A stretch of DNA of 27,080 nucleotides, taken from a virus. A program made the translations under genes and the position numbers. The DNA lies in the IMG/VR virus record IMGVR_UViG_3300001833_000005, positions 1-27,080 of that record; one strand, 5' to 3'. The notes under the pieces were generated by a model. That model made no database searches. It was not told where the DNA came from and saw only the letters and a program-made list of their open reading frames with translations. Shown one piece after another: positions 10,871 through 19,311 of this stretch (positions are counted from its first letter, which is position 1; each line of letters starts with the position of its first letter).

Positions 10871-11944
10871 ATGAGCAGAGCCAGAGATTTAGCAGCCTTT
10901 GTATCTAATGCAGATGGCGACATAAAGTTTGATACAGATACCCTGTTTATCGATAGCTCTGCTAATAAGGTGGGTATTGGTACAACTACACCTAGTACAA
11001 AGCTTCATGTAAACTCTACTGACACAAGCTCAGAAGCATTAGCTACATTTGATAGGTCTGATGGTGCTGTATCTTCTCAGATTTATTATGATGGCTCTGA
11101 TGGTGCTATATCTTTTGGTACAACCACTAACCATCCAATAGCGTTTGATACTAATAACACAGAACGTATGCGCATCGACAGCAGCGGTAATATTTATGCA
11201 GGTTATGGCGCAGCTAATAGTGCAAGTATTTACCTGAACAGCCACACCGCATATTCTGGAAGAATAAGCCAAAGCGGTTCAGATATGCTGTTTCACACTG
11301 GGAGTGGTCAGCCAGAACGTATGCGCATCGACAGCAGCGGTAGGTTATTAGTAAACACTACATCAACGACAGGAGGTTCACTTTGCACAGCAGCTCTTGG
11401 CAATAACACAACTGGTGTACCTTTAGAAACCATATCAACTACAACAGGTGCAGGTGCTGTTTATGCGGCAACTTTTTATAACGGAGCTACTTTTTCAGGG
11501 TCTATTACAGTAAACGGTTCATCAACAGCCTTTAACACATCATCTGACTACCGCCTCAAAGAAAACGTCACAGATGTTACTGATGGCATTACACGAGTTA
11601 AACAGTTAGCACCTAAACGCTTCAATTTTATTGCAGATGCAGACACAACAGTTGATGGCTTCTTAGCGCATGAGGCAGCAACGGTAGTTCCAGAAGCAGT
11701 TACTGGTACGCATAATGAAGTAGAGGTTTGGGTAGAAGGTGAAGAATTACCTGACGGTGTTTCTGTTGGTGATAACAAGTTAGACGATGATGGTAACACC
11801 ATTCCAAAGTATCAGGGTATTGATCAAAGCAAGTTAGTGCCATTGCTAACGGCTGCATTGCAAGAAGCGATAGCCAAGATTGAAACACTTGAAACAGAGA
11901 ACACAGCAATCAAAGCAAGGCTGGATGCGCTAGAGGCTGGATAA
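10871..11944 (+). CDS. tail fibre/spike with S74 intramolecular chaperone, 357 aa
   Basis: The N-terminal part has the marine-fibre pattern VGIGTTTPSTKLHV (residues 34-47) and two ERMRIDSSG motifs (about 98-106 and 149-157). From residue 224 comes the peptidase S74 / intramolecular chaperone domain: SSDYRLKENV with candidate catalytic Ser225 and Lys230, then ITRVKQLAPKRFNF, DGFLAHEAATVVPEAVTG and YQGIDQSKLVPLLTAALQEA. It ends with a coiled coil (about 320-357). In this family the domain trimerises the fibre and then cleaves itself off just before the serine. TAATG coupling to the terminase. Confidence 0.9.
   Translation: MSRARDLAAFVSNADGDIKFDTDTLFIDSSANKVGIGTTTPSTKLHVNSTDTSSEALATFDRSDGAVSSQIYYDGSDGAISFGTTTNHPIAFDTNNTERMRIDSSGNIYAGYGAANSASIYLNSHTAYSGRISQSGSDMLFHTGSGQPERMRIDSSGRLLVNTTSTTGGSLCTAALGNNTTGVPLETISTTTGAGAVYAATFYNGATFSGSITVNGSSTAFNTSSDYRLKENVTDVTDGITRVKQLAPKRFNFIADADTTVDGFLAHEAATVVPEAVTGTHNEVEVWVEGEELPDGVSVGDNKLDDDGNTIPKYQGIDQSKLVPLLTAALQEAIAKIETLETENTAIKARLDALEAG
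11160..11342 (+). repeat. 30-bp direct repeat inside the S74 fibre gene
   Basis: Positions 11160-11189 and 11313-11342 are identical over 30 bases and encode the two ERMRIDSSG motifs in the same frame, 153 bases apart. Identity at synonymous positions indicates recent duplication or gene conversion. Confidence 0.85.
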
Positions 11945-13479
11945 TGTCAACCCTAGAGCAAATCAGGATCGCTGCTGAAAGTGATCTTGTAACATTCATA
12001 AGGTTAGTAGCACCAGAGCAGGTACTAGGGCAAGCCCACGAAGATGTCTGCAACTGGTGGATAAGACCTGAAGCTAAGTCACATCAACTCTTACTCTTCC
12101 CTAGAGACCACGGTAAGTCAAGATTAATAGCGTTTAGAGTAGCTTGGGAGTTGACAAAGAACCCAACTTTACGTATACTATACATATCAGCTACAGCTAA
12201 CCTTGCTGAGAAACAACTAGGTTTCATTAAAGGAATACTGACCTCAGACATATACAGAAGGTATTGGCCTGAACACGTAAACTTTGATGAAGGTAAACGA
12301 ACACGATGGACTAACTCAGAGATTATGTTAGACCATCCATTAAGGAAAAAAGAAAATGTTAGAGACCCTTCGATCTTTACTGGTGGACTTACTACATCGC
12401 TTACAGGCTTACATTGTGACATTGCTGTCCTCGATGACTGCGTGGTGTATGAAAATGCTTACACAGGTGAAGGACGCAATAAAGTCAAAAGTCAATACTC
12501 TCTTCTCTCGTCTATTGAAGGTGCTGAAGCGAAAGAGTGGGTAGTAGGAACTAGGTATCACCCTGCTGACTTGTACAACGATCTACTGCAGATGACTGAG
12601 GATCAGTACGACAAAGACGGTGATAAGATAGGTGAGGATAGTATCTACGAGATATTTGAGAAACCTGTAGAAGAAAGAGGTGATGGAACAGGTGAGTTCC
12701 TTTGGCCTAGAACCCAGCGCAAAGACGGTAAGTGGTTTGGGTTTGACATGAAGATACTAGCTAAGAAACGTGGTCAGTATCTAGACAAAGGACAGTTCAG
12801 AGCACAGTACTACAACGATCCTACTGACCCTGACAACGTACCTGTCTCACCAGATAAGTTTCAGTACTACGAAAGAAAACACGTAAGAGAGGACAACGGC
12901 TACCTGTTCTACAAAGATAGTAGACTAAACGTCTTTGCTGCTGTTGACTTCGCCTTTAGTTTAAACAAACGTGCTGACTATACAGCAATAGTTGTGATAG
13001 GTGTCGATGCAGAAAACAACGTCTACGTCTTGGACATCGATAGATTCAGGACTGACAGAATATCTGATTACTTCCAGAACATACTCCACATGTCAAACAA
13101 GTGGTCATTCAGAAAGCTCAGAGCAGAAACAACAGTCGCACAAATGGCAATCGTCAAGCAACTCAAAGAACTTATCAAGCAACACGGACTAGCTATAAGT
13201 ATTGATGAGTACAGACCTAACAAAAACCAAGGTAACAAACAAGAACGTATAGCTTCGATACTTGAGCCACGCTATGATAACATGAGTATATGGCACTACA
13301 GAGGTGGTAATACTCAGTTACTAGAGGAAGAGTTGTCATCAAGAAACCCAGTTCACGATGACATAATTGATGCTTTAGCTTCTGTTGTTGATATGGCTGT
13401 CAAACCAGCTAGAGTAATACGTAGGAGTAGAGATAACGTGGTACAGTTTAATTCTAGATTCGGTGGAGTTTCCTTCTAA
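11944..13479 (+). CDS. terminase large subunit, 511 aa
   Basis: This is the motor and nuclease that packages and cuts phage DNA at the portal. The ATPase shows a Walker A-type loop LLLFPRDHGKSR (FPRDHGKS at residues 52-59), an ISATANLAEK coupling segment (81-90) and Walker B CDIAVLDD (158-165). The nuclease half has the RNase H-like FAAVDFAFS (Asp335), a candidate second acidic residue in LRAETTVAQ (Glu395) and the terminal HDDIIDALA (471-479). The length fits podoviral terminases. It is joined by TAATG on both sides and followed immediately by the portal. Confidence 0.92.
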   Translation: MSTLEQIRIAAESDLVTFIRLVAPEQVLGQAHEDVCNWWIRPEAKSHQLLLFPRDHGKSRLIAFRVAWELTKNPTLRILYISATANLAEKQLGFIKGILTSDIYRRYWPEHVNFDEGKRTRWTNSEIMLDHPLRKKENVRDPSIFTGGLTTSLTGLHCDIAVLDDCVVYENAYTGEGRNKVKSQYSLLSSIEGAEAKEWVVGTRYHPADLYNDLLQMTEDQYDKDGDKIGEDSIYEIFEKPVEERGDGTGEFLWPRTQRKDGKWFGFDMKILAKKRGQYLDKGQFRAQYYNDPTDPDNVPVSPDKFQYYERKHVREDNGYLFYKDSRLNVFAAVDFAFSLNKRADYTAIVVIGVDAENNVYVLDIDRFRTDRISDYFQNILHMSNKWSFRKLRAETTVAQMAIVKQLKELIKQHGLAISIDEYRPNKNQGNKQERIASILEPRYDNMSIWHYRGGNTQLLEEELSSRNPVHDDIIDALASVVDMAVKPARVIRRSRDNVVQFNSRFGGVSF

Positions 13480-15224
13480 TGGCTGGAACAACTATTGACC
13501 TGCAGACTATGATTGATCCCCACGGTCTAGCAGAAGACATTGCAGATCGTTGGACACAATGGCACAACGCAAGGCGAACAAAGATTGAAGAGTGGAAAGA
13601 GTTACGTAACTACATCTACGCTACTGATACTCGTACTACATCCAACAGTAAACTCCCTTGGACTAACAGTACAACTACTCCAAAGCTTACACAGATAGCT
13701 GACAATCTACACGCTAACTATTTCTCAGCTTTATTTCCTCAAAAGCGTTGGTTCAGATTTGAAGCACACGATAAAGATTCAGACGTAAAGAGTAAGCGTG
13801 ATGTTATCCAAGCTTATATGGAAAACAAGATACGTCAATCTGACTTTGTAGATACAACAAGCAAACTAATCAATGACTACATTCAGTACGGTAACTGTTT
13901 TGCTACAGTAGAGTTTGTCAGAGATTACACTGAGTATGAGGATGGTGAACGTGTAGTAAACTATGTAGGTCCAAAACTTGTACGTATCAGCCCTTTTGAT
14001 ATTTGCTTTAATCCACTAGCAGCAAGTTTTAGTGATAGCCCTAAGATTGTCAGAACTATGATGAGCATGGGTGAGTTAGCTAGAAAGATTGAAGAGACTG
14101 TAGACAACGCATACCTCAATCAAATCTTTGAGAAGATGGTAGCTAACAGGGCTGCTGTAAGTGGTAATGATGTTGACATAGACAAGTCTCACGCATTTAC
14201 AGCAGACGGTTTTACAAACCTAAACGAATACTACGAGTCAAACTTTGTAGAGCTTATGACATTCTACGGTGACATCTACGATGCTGACACCAAAGTCTTC
14301 CATAAGAACAGAGTTATAACTATTGTAGACAGAGCCTACGTAATCTACAATGAGCAGAACCCTAGCTGGTTAGGTAAGTCACCAATCTATCACGCAGGTT
14401 GGAGAGAGCGTCCAGACAATCTATACGCAATGGGACCACTTGACAATCTTGTTGGTATGCAGTATAGAATAGACCACCTAGAAAATCTCAAGGCTGATGT
14501 CTTTGATCAGATAGCTTACCCAATCATCAAGATCAGAGGTGACGTAGAAGACTTTGACTTCGAGCCAGCAGCACGTATATACATGGGTGAAGAAGGTGAC
14601 GTAGGATACTTAGCCCCTGACCCAACAGCACTAAACGCTGACTTTCAGATTCAGAACCTAGAAGCTAAGATGGAAATGATGGCTGGTGCTCCAAGAGAAG
14701 CTATGGGTATCCGTAGTGCAGGTGAGAAGACAGCCTTTGAAGTACAGCAGTTAATGACTGCAGCAGGACGCATCTTCCAACACAAGACTGCACACTTTGA
14801 AAGAGTATTCTTAGAGCCTATTCTAAACGGAATGATCGAAGCTGCTAGACGTAACATGGACTACGCAGATACAATCAGAGTTCTTAACGAAGACTCAGGT
14901 GTGTTCTTCTTTGAAGAGATTACAAAAGAAGACATCATGGCTAACGGCAAGATTGTACCTATGGGTGCTAGACATTTTGCTGAGAGAGCACAGAGAGTAC
15001 AGAACCTGACACAACTCTACCAGATCAAGCTTGCTGATCCTACTGTTGCTATCCACTTGTCAGGTAAAGAGTTTGCTAGAATCCTAGCTGATGAGTTAGG
15101 TGAGCCAGCACTATTTGGTGATAACGTAACAGTTTCTGAGCAACTGGAAACTCAACGTATTACAACTGAAGCTGAAGTTCAGTATGAAGAAGAACAGGAT
15201 ATTGCAATAGAGAAGGGATTGTAA
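13479..15224 (+). CDS. portal (head-tail connector) protein, 581 aa
   Basis: Twelve copies should form the ring through which DNA enters and leaves. The N-terminal helical part (DRWTQWHNARRTKIEEWKEL), TPKLTQIADNLHANYFSALF and LINDYIQYGNCFATVEF are typical of podoviral T7-gp8-like portals, as is the region around MEMMAGAPREAMGIRSAGEK preceding the long clip/stem and barrel helices. The length is near the T7 portal (about 536). The acidic C-terminus (EAEVQYEEEQDIAIEKGL) is usual. It directly follows the terminase. Confidence 0.88.
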   Translation: MAGTTIDLQTMIDPHGLAEDIADRWTQWHNARRTKIEEWKELRNYIYATDTRTTSNSKLPWTNSTTTPKLTQIADNLHANYFSALFPQKRWFRFEAHDKDSDVKSKRDVIQAYMENKIRQSDFVDTTSKLINDYIQYGNCFATVEFVRDYTEYEDGERVVNYVGPKLVRISPFDICFNPLAASFSDSPKIVRTMMSMGELARKIEETVDNAYLNQIFEKMVANRAAVSGNDVDIDKSHAFTADGFTNLNEYYESNFVELMTFYGDIYDADTKVFHKNRVITIVDRAYVIYNEQNPSWLGKSPIYHAGWRERPDNLYAMGPLDNLVGMQYRIDHLENLKADVFDQIAYPIIKIRGDVEDFDFEPAARIYMGEEGDVGYLAPDPTALNADFQIQNLEAKMEMMAGAPREAMGIRSAGEKTAFEVQQLMTAAGRIFQHKTAHFERVFLEPILNGMIEAARRNMDYADTIRVLNEDSGVFFFEEITKEDIMANGKIVPMGARHFAERAQRVQNLTQLYQIKLADPTVAIHLSGKEFARILADELGEPALFGDNVTVSEQLETQRITTEAEVQYEEEQDIAIEKGL

Positions 15225-15225
15225 A

Positions 15226-15291
15226 ATGCCAAGCCACTATGGAAGTAAAAAGAAACCAATGCCAAAGAAGCCTAAGCCTAAAAAGAAATAA
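15226..15291 (+). CDS. 21-aa lysine-rich micro-protein
   Basis: The ATG at 15226 is one base after the portal stop, with AAGGG eight bases upstream; the next gene starts immediately after its stop. The peptide starts MPSHYGSKKKPMPKK and continues with Lys/Pro repeats; about half of all residues are lysine. Similar tiny Lys-rich peptides beginning MPxHYG occur next to portal genes in other marine podoviruses as I remember them, which supports expression. A DNA-condensing or RNA-binding role is possible but unproven. Confidence 0.6.
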   Translation: MPSHYGSKKKPMPKKPKPKKK

Positions 15292-15534
15292 ATGAAGGCT
15301 GCTTGGTTTAAGAAATGTAAGACGCAAGAAGACAAGGACAAGATCAAACAAAAGATTATGTCCAACTCAGAAAGTCTTCTGCTTCTCGAAGAGATTCTTG
15401 AGTCTATGCTTGAGGATAGACCAACTACGACTGACTATGACAGTCCTTCTTGGTCACACAAAATGGCTGATCGTATCGGCTACAACAGAGCACTAACCCA
15501 AGTGCTAGATCTTATTAACCTAGATAAGGAATAA
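15292..15534 (+). CDS. small conserved-type hypothetical protein, 80 aa
   Basis: The protein is helical and charged: a basic start MKAAWFKKCKTQEDKDKIKQ, an acidic middle LLLLEEILESMLEDR, then DYDSPSWSHKMADRIGYNRA and LTQVLDLINLDKE. No good ribosome-binding site; it starts right after the micro-protein's TAA, so it probably depends on reinitiation. Its place between portal and scaffold suggests a head-assembly role. The SPSWxxxxAxxxGxxxALxxV pattern is of a kind seen in small phage proteins, but the function is unknown. Confidence 0.7.
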   Translation: MKAAWFKKCKTQEDKDKIKQKIMSNSESLLLLEEILESMLEDRPTTTDYDSPSWSHKMADRIGYNRALTQVLDLINLDKE

Positions 15535-15538
15535 AATT

Positions 15539-16306
15539 ATGGTATTTACTGATAGTACTGCAACCACACAGGAAAATCAGAACAACGAGAATCAAGGACA
15601 GGAAACCCCTCAACAGGAATCTTTTCTTGATAAACTTGTACAGGCAAAGGGAGAGAACTGGAAAGACCCTGAAGTGTTAGCCAAAGGTAAATTAGAAGCC
15701 GATGGTTACATTAAAAATCTTGAAGACCAACTCAGTGAACTGAGGGAAGACTTAAAGAAACAGGAATACAAAAACGAAGTTCTTGATCAGCTTCAGACCA
15801 AGGCCGCTGAATCTACTGCAGCGACTAATGAAGTGCCTAAAAATAACAGTAGCACTAAAGACCAGAATACCACTGCAAACTTTAGTGAGGAAGACCTGAA
15901 GAGCCTTGTAGAAAAGACACTAGGTCAACGAGAGCTAGAAGCTAAAGTTAAAGGCAACCTAGAACTTGTTGACAAAGAACTAGAGGGAAGCTTTGGCACT
16001 GAAGCCAAGGCTCAAATCGAAAGGAAAGCTCAGGAGCTTGGTATGTCAATAGATCGTTTACGTGATATTGCTGCTGAATCACCTAATGCTTTCTTCGCTC
16101 TTATAGGTGAGAACAAACGTCCTGTCAGCCCTATGGTTGCTGGGTCAGTTCGAACTGAAGGTGTCAACATGCAATCCTCTACGGAGCGAGATTTTAATTA
16201 CTATCAGAAACTACGTAGAGAAAATCGTAACTTGTACTATTCCGCTAAGACGCAGCAACAAATGTTTGAAGATAAAGCTAGGCTTGGCGAAAAGTTTGGT
16301 GCATAA
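15539..16306 (+). CDS. scaffolding protein, 255 aa
   Basis: This acidic, Gln/Glu/Asn-rich protein has a disordered N-terminus (TQENQNNENQGQETPQQESF), a probable coiled coil (YIKNLEDQLSELREDLKKQE, about residues 57-76), a second helical region (ELEAKVKGNLELVDKELEGS) and a basic C-terminal helix (NYYQKLRRENRNLYYSAKTQ). Basic C-terminal helices bind the capsid protein in known scaffolds. Its place directly before the capsid gene, its size and its composition all fit T7 gp9-like scaffolds. AAGGA lies eight bases upstream. Confidence 0.85.
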   Translation: MVFTDSTATTQENQNNENQGQETPQQESFLDKLVQAKGENWKDPEVLAKGKLEADGYIKNLEDQLSELREDLKKQEYKNEVLDQLQTKAAESTAATNEVPKNNSSTKDQNTTANFSEEDLKSLVEKTLGQRELEAKVKGNLELVDKELEGSFGTEAKAQIERKAQELGMSIDRLRDIAAESPNAFFALIGENKRPVSPMVAGSVRTEGVNMQSSTERDFNYYQKLRRENRNLYYSAKTQQQMFEDKARLGEKFGA

Positions 16307-16322
16307 TTAAAGGAACTTAGAC

Positions 16323-17288
16323 ATGGCAATGACCACATCTAATACCACGTTCCTGCAACGTGCTCAGGTCTATTCATCAGAATTAAAAGAAATTCTGCGT
16401 GACGAGATGATGGCACAACGATATGTGCGTATGCTTGATGGTTTTCCTGATGGAAATACTTTCAACATCCCATCTATCGGTCAGGCACAGGTAGACAACT
16501 ACACAGAAGATAGTGCGGTCACCTATCGTCCACTCGACACAGGTAACTTCACCTTCACAGTCGATAAGTATCTATCATCAGCTACTTATATGACAAAGAA
16601 AGCAGAGCAAGACACATTCTATTCAAACGAATTAATGTCACGCTTTGTACCAGAACAAGAACGTGCAATCATGGAACACTTCGAGACAACAACTCTCGCT
16701 GCTCCTGAATCTGGCGTTTCAGCTAACTCTTCAGAAACTATTAACAGCATCAAAATGCGTGTTGGTTCTACTCAGACTGACGAAGTTATGGGTCTCAAAG
16801 AGTTTGCTTATGCACGTTACGCTTTGAAAAAACAAAGTGTTCCAGACAGCAACTTGGTAGCTATCGTTGATCCGTCTGTTGAGTACACACTTAACACACT
16901 AGCTAACCTAACAAACGTGCAAAACAACCCACGTTTCGAAGGTATTGTTCGTGACGGTATTGCGACAGGTATGCGTTTCATAGCTAACATCTACGGCTTT
17001 GACGTATACTGCTCAAACTTCCTACCAACAGCAACTGACAGCGCACTTCCAGACTTAGCTGGAACAAACCAAGACTACTCAACAACAAACGGTGTAGTTA
17101 ACTTGTTCTTCTCAGCAGACCAGTCTGTAAACCCATTCGTGGGTGCGTTCCGTCAACAACCTCAAGTGGACTACGATTACAACAAAGACTTCCAAAGACA
17201 TGAGTTTGTAACAACTGCTCGTTACGGTGTCAAGTTGTATCGTCCTGAAAACATGGTTCGTATTATTACGAAACCAACAGTATCGTAA
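16323..17288 (+). CDS. major capsid protein, 321 aa
   Basis: Expected to adopt the HK97 fold and build the icosahedral head. Typical features are the N-terminal helix (FLQRAQVYSSELKEILRDEM), the E-loop/P-domain region (PDGNTFNIPSIGQAQVDNY), VDKYLSSATYMTKKAEQDTF, and A-domain motifs (VDPSVEYTLNTLANLTNVQN; GMRFIANIYGFDVYCSNFLP). Length is near T7 gp10A (345). The usual T7-gp10 slippery extension is not apparent. AAGGA eight bases before the first ATG. It is followed by a very strong ribosome-binding site for the next virion gene. Confidence 0.88.
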   Translation: MAMTTSNTTFLQRAQVYSSELKEILRDEMMAQRYVRMLDGFPDGNTFNIPSIGQAQVDNYTEDSAVTYRPLDTGNFTFTVDKYLSSATYMTKKAEQDTFYSNELMSRFVPEQERAIMEHFETTTLAAPESGVSANSSETINSIKMRVGSTQTDEVMGLKEFAYARYALKKQSVPDSNLVAIVDPSVEYTLNTLANLTNVQNNPRFEGIVRDGIATGMRFIANIYGFDVYCSNFLPTATDSALPDLAGTNQDYSTTNGVVNLFFSADQSVNPFVGAFRQQPQVDYDYNKDFQRHEFVTTARYGVKLYRPENMVRIITKPTVS

Positions 17289-17300
17289 GGAGGTAGACTA

Positions 17301-17777
17301 ATGAGTTATGTAAACGCAGACGGTCTAGAGATTCTTACCGCAGGTGAACAGGGAACTGCTGCAAAGCGTGGTACTTCTCTTTCAAGTCAAAAGAAAGCAT
17401 TAGTGATGACAATCACAGGAACAGAAGTTCCTAGTGCTGCTGCAACTCCGCAGGATCACGATGCTTTCATCCCAGCAGGTTCGTACATCACTGGTGCTCA
17501 CCTTATTGTCACAACAGCTTTCACCTCAGGTGGTGCAGCTACATTGACAATCGGTGCGTATCAGCAAGACGGTACGACTGTAGACGCTGATGGTATTGAC
17601 GCAACTGTTGCTTTGACAGCTATTAACGCTGCAACAAAAGCAGTAGCTTGTGACGGTGCTCTAGTAGGCGGTACAGCAAATGTTGGTGCAGCAGATGTGT
17701 ACATCGAAGCTAACTATGGCACAGCAGCATTTACTGCTGGTGAAGCCAAGTTGGTTATCGAATACATCGAGCCTTAA
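17301..17777 (+). CDS. capsid-adjacent virion protein, possible decoration protein, 158 aa
   Basis: AAGGAGG before the ATG is the strongest ribosome-binding site of the late operon, so the product is probably abundant. It begins MSYVNADGLEILTAGEQGTA and is followed by an Ala/Thr/Gly-rich beta pattern (AGSYITGAHLIVTTAFTSGG, AATLTIGAYQQDG, DVYIEANYGTAAFTAGEAKL). Abundance, position after the capsid gene and compact beta fold fit a head decoration protein. This is inference; no family was identified with certainty. Confidence 0.65.
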   Translation: MSYVNADGLEILTAGEQGTAAKRGTSLSSQKKALVMTITGTEVPSAAATPQDHDAFIPAGSYITGAHLIVTTAFTSGGAATLTIGAYQQDGTTVDADGIDATVALTAINAATKAVACDGALVGGTANVGAADVYIEANYGTAAFTAGEAKLVIEYIEP

Positions 17778-17785
17778 TGACACTG

Positions 17786-17807
17786 GGGTGTTCCTTCGGG
17801 AGCACCC
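17786..17807 (+). promoter_or_regulatory. stable UUCG-tetraloop hairpin between late genes
   Basis: GGGTGTTCC-TTCG-GGAGCACCC forms nine pairs (one G-U) capped by the exceptionally stable C(UUCG)G loop, in the 54-base gap after the capsid-adjacent gene. The T-rich tail of an intrinsic terminator is missing. It could be a partial terminator, or a 3' stabiliser or processing stem that raises head-protein mRNA over the tail genes. Confidence 0.75.
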
Positions 17808-17831
17808 TACCTCATGCCCTAGGAGATTTTA

Positions 17832-18290
17832 ATGGCTAACGTAAACCACTCTACTCTTTCTGATCCTTACTTACATGAACCTAAAGGCGTGGCTGCAGCA
17901 AGTAGTGGTGACGTTTACTTAGCTAACGGTTCTGGATCAGGTACTTGGACATCTAGACAGTCCATGTTAACAGTTCAGTTTCCAGACATTTCTATTGCAA
18001 GTAGTTTGTATGTACCCATACCTTACGCAGGAACTATAACTAAAATACAAAGTGCTTTAACAGCAGCTATAGCTGGTGCAGATGCAATATTTACTATAAC
18101 TAACTCAGCAGGTTCTTCAATGGGAACCCTTACTATAACTCAGTCAGGTTCTGCTGCAGGTGACGTAGATATTCTAACACCCTCATCAAACAATACAGTA
18201 ACAGCAGGAAGTTTTATAAAGATAGCATGTGACGGTGGACCAAGTTCACACATTGAAGCTTGTATAGTTATCTGCGTGGATGGATCATAA
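17832..18290 (+). CDS. virion protein, 152 aa
   Basis: The start MANVNHSTLSDPYLHEPKGV, then AAASSGDVYLANGSGSGTWT is a pattern I know from small structural proteins encoded between capsid and tail-tube genes of marine podoviruses. The rest (LTVQFPDISIASSLYVPIPY, TITKIQSALTAAIAGADAIF, TFTITNSAG-type strands) predicts a beta-sandwich. Possible head fibre, or a second decoration protein. AGGAG six bases upstream; the TAATG overlap couples it to the tail-tube A gene. Confidence 0.65.
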   Translation: MANVNHSTLSDPYLHEPKGVAAASSGDVYLANGSGSGTWTSRQSMLTVQFPDISIASSLYVPIPYAGTITKIQSALTAAIAGADAIFTITNSAGSSMGTLTITQSGSAAGDVDILTPSSNNTVTAGSFIKIACDGGPSSHIEACIVICVDGS

Positions 18291-19012
18291 TGAAAAGCAC
18301 TCTTTTACAAATCGTTCAGTCCATCTTATCTGATATGGACTCAGAAGATGTCAACAGCATATCTGACACAGTAGAAGCTCAACAGGTAGCCTCAGTAGTA
18401 GAAGACACTTACTTCAATATAATTGCAGCAAGAGATATACCTGAACACAATAAACTTATACCTTTAATTTCTTTAGCAGATAATACAAAGCCTACACATT
18501 TCACGTATCCTGCAAGAACAAAACAGTTGATACGTATTGACTACAACATAGGTACTGCAGCTAGTCCAGACTACAGAGAAATAGTCTACGTAGAACCTTT
18601 AGTGTTTATGGATAGGATGGATGAGACAGCTAAGAAAGTTACAACAGTAGATCAATCAGTAGAACTGTTTGTAGGAAATGACAAAGACCCATCTTATTAT
18701 ACTTCTTTTAACGACAACCATATTATTATGGATGCCTACGATGCTTCAGTAGAAGCTAACTTAGCAGCTAACAAAACAAGAGCTTTCTGTTCTATCTACC
18801 CAACCTTCAGTCAAACAGATAGCTTTGCTATAGACTTAGACCAGACACTAATGCCTTTCCTTTTGGCAGAAGCTAAGTCAACTTGCATGAGTTTATTTAA
18901 AGGTGGTCCTGATCCTAAGATTGATCAGGCTGCACGTAGATTAAAGTCTTATGTACAAAACGATCAGTACAAGACTAGACAAGCTTCAAGAAACCAGTAC
19001 GGAAGAACTTAA
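18290..19012 (+). CDS. tail tubular protein A-like head-tail adaptor, 240 aa
   Basis: I chose the ATG at 18290, which overlaps the previous stop as TAATG; an ATG at 18260 would sit inside the previous gene without support. The N-terminal helical part (LLQIVQSILSDMDSEDVNSI, SDTVEAQQVASVVEDTYFNI) and later FTYPARTKQLIRIDYNIGTA, RAFCSIYPTFSQTD and LMPFLLAEAKSTCMSLFKGG fit T7 gp11-type adaptors, which link the portal to the tail nozzle. The length is slightly above T7 gp11 (196). The position before tail tube B supports the call. Confidence 0.75.
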   Translation: MKSTLLQIVQSILSDMDSEDVNSISDTVEAQQVASVVEDTYFNIIAARDIPEHNKLIPLISLADNTKPTHFTYPARTKQLIRIDYNIGTAASPDYREIVYVEPLVFMDRMDETAKKVTTVDQSVELFVGNDKDPSYYTSFNDNHIIMDAYDASVEANLAANKTRAFCSIYPTFSQTDSFAIDLDQTLMPFLLAEAKSTCMSLFKGGPDPKIDQAARRLKSYVQNDQYKTRQASRNQYGRT

Positions 19013-19311
19013 TGATAGATATAGAAACTGATACAGTAAACCAACGCTGTGTCATAAAGTCTGACAAGATGATGTCAGAGATTTATGTACATAAAGAAGA
19101 AAGTGGATACAGTTTTTTTAGAGTTAAGTTTGAGAAAGGTTCTGTACCTAGTGAGTTATCAGGAAGGTATTCTAGCTTAGACAAAGGCAAAGAAGCTGTA
19201 GAAAATTACTTGAGAAACAAAGTAAAAACTAAAACTGTTCAGCGTAACGAGTACGCAGACCAACGTGAGAAAGAACGTAATGGCTCAAAGTCTAAGTCAG
19301 AAAGCAGTTAA
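19012..19311 (+). CDS. small hypothetical protein between tail-tube genes, 99 aa
   Basis: The start MIDIETDTVNQRCVIKSDKM overlaps the previous stop as TAATG. A short beta/alpha domain (VHKEESGYSFFRVKFEKGSV, ELSGRYSSLDKGKEAVENYL) is followed by a highly basic tail (RNKVKTKTVQRNEYADQREK). The tail overlaps the next gene's start by 32 bases. The SYxFFRVK and SLxxGKEAVxxYL pattern is like small proteins at this position in related podoviruses. The role is unknown. Confidence 0.7.
   Translation: MIDIETDTVNQRCVIKSDKMMSEIYVHKEESGYSFFRVKFEKGSVPSELSGRYSSLDKGKEAVENYLRNKVKTKTVQRNEYADQREKERNGSKSKSESS

Noticed and set aside
16323-17288. T7 gp10A/10B-type frameshift in the capsid gene
   Set aside because: The gene ends with a plain stop (TAA), a strong ribosome-binding site for the next gene follows, and I saw no slippery heptamer near the end.
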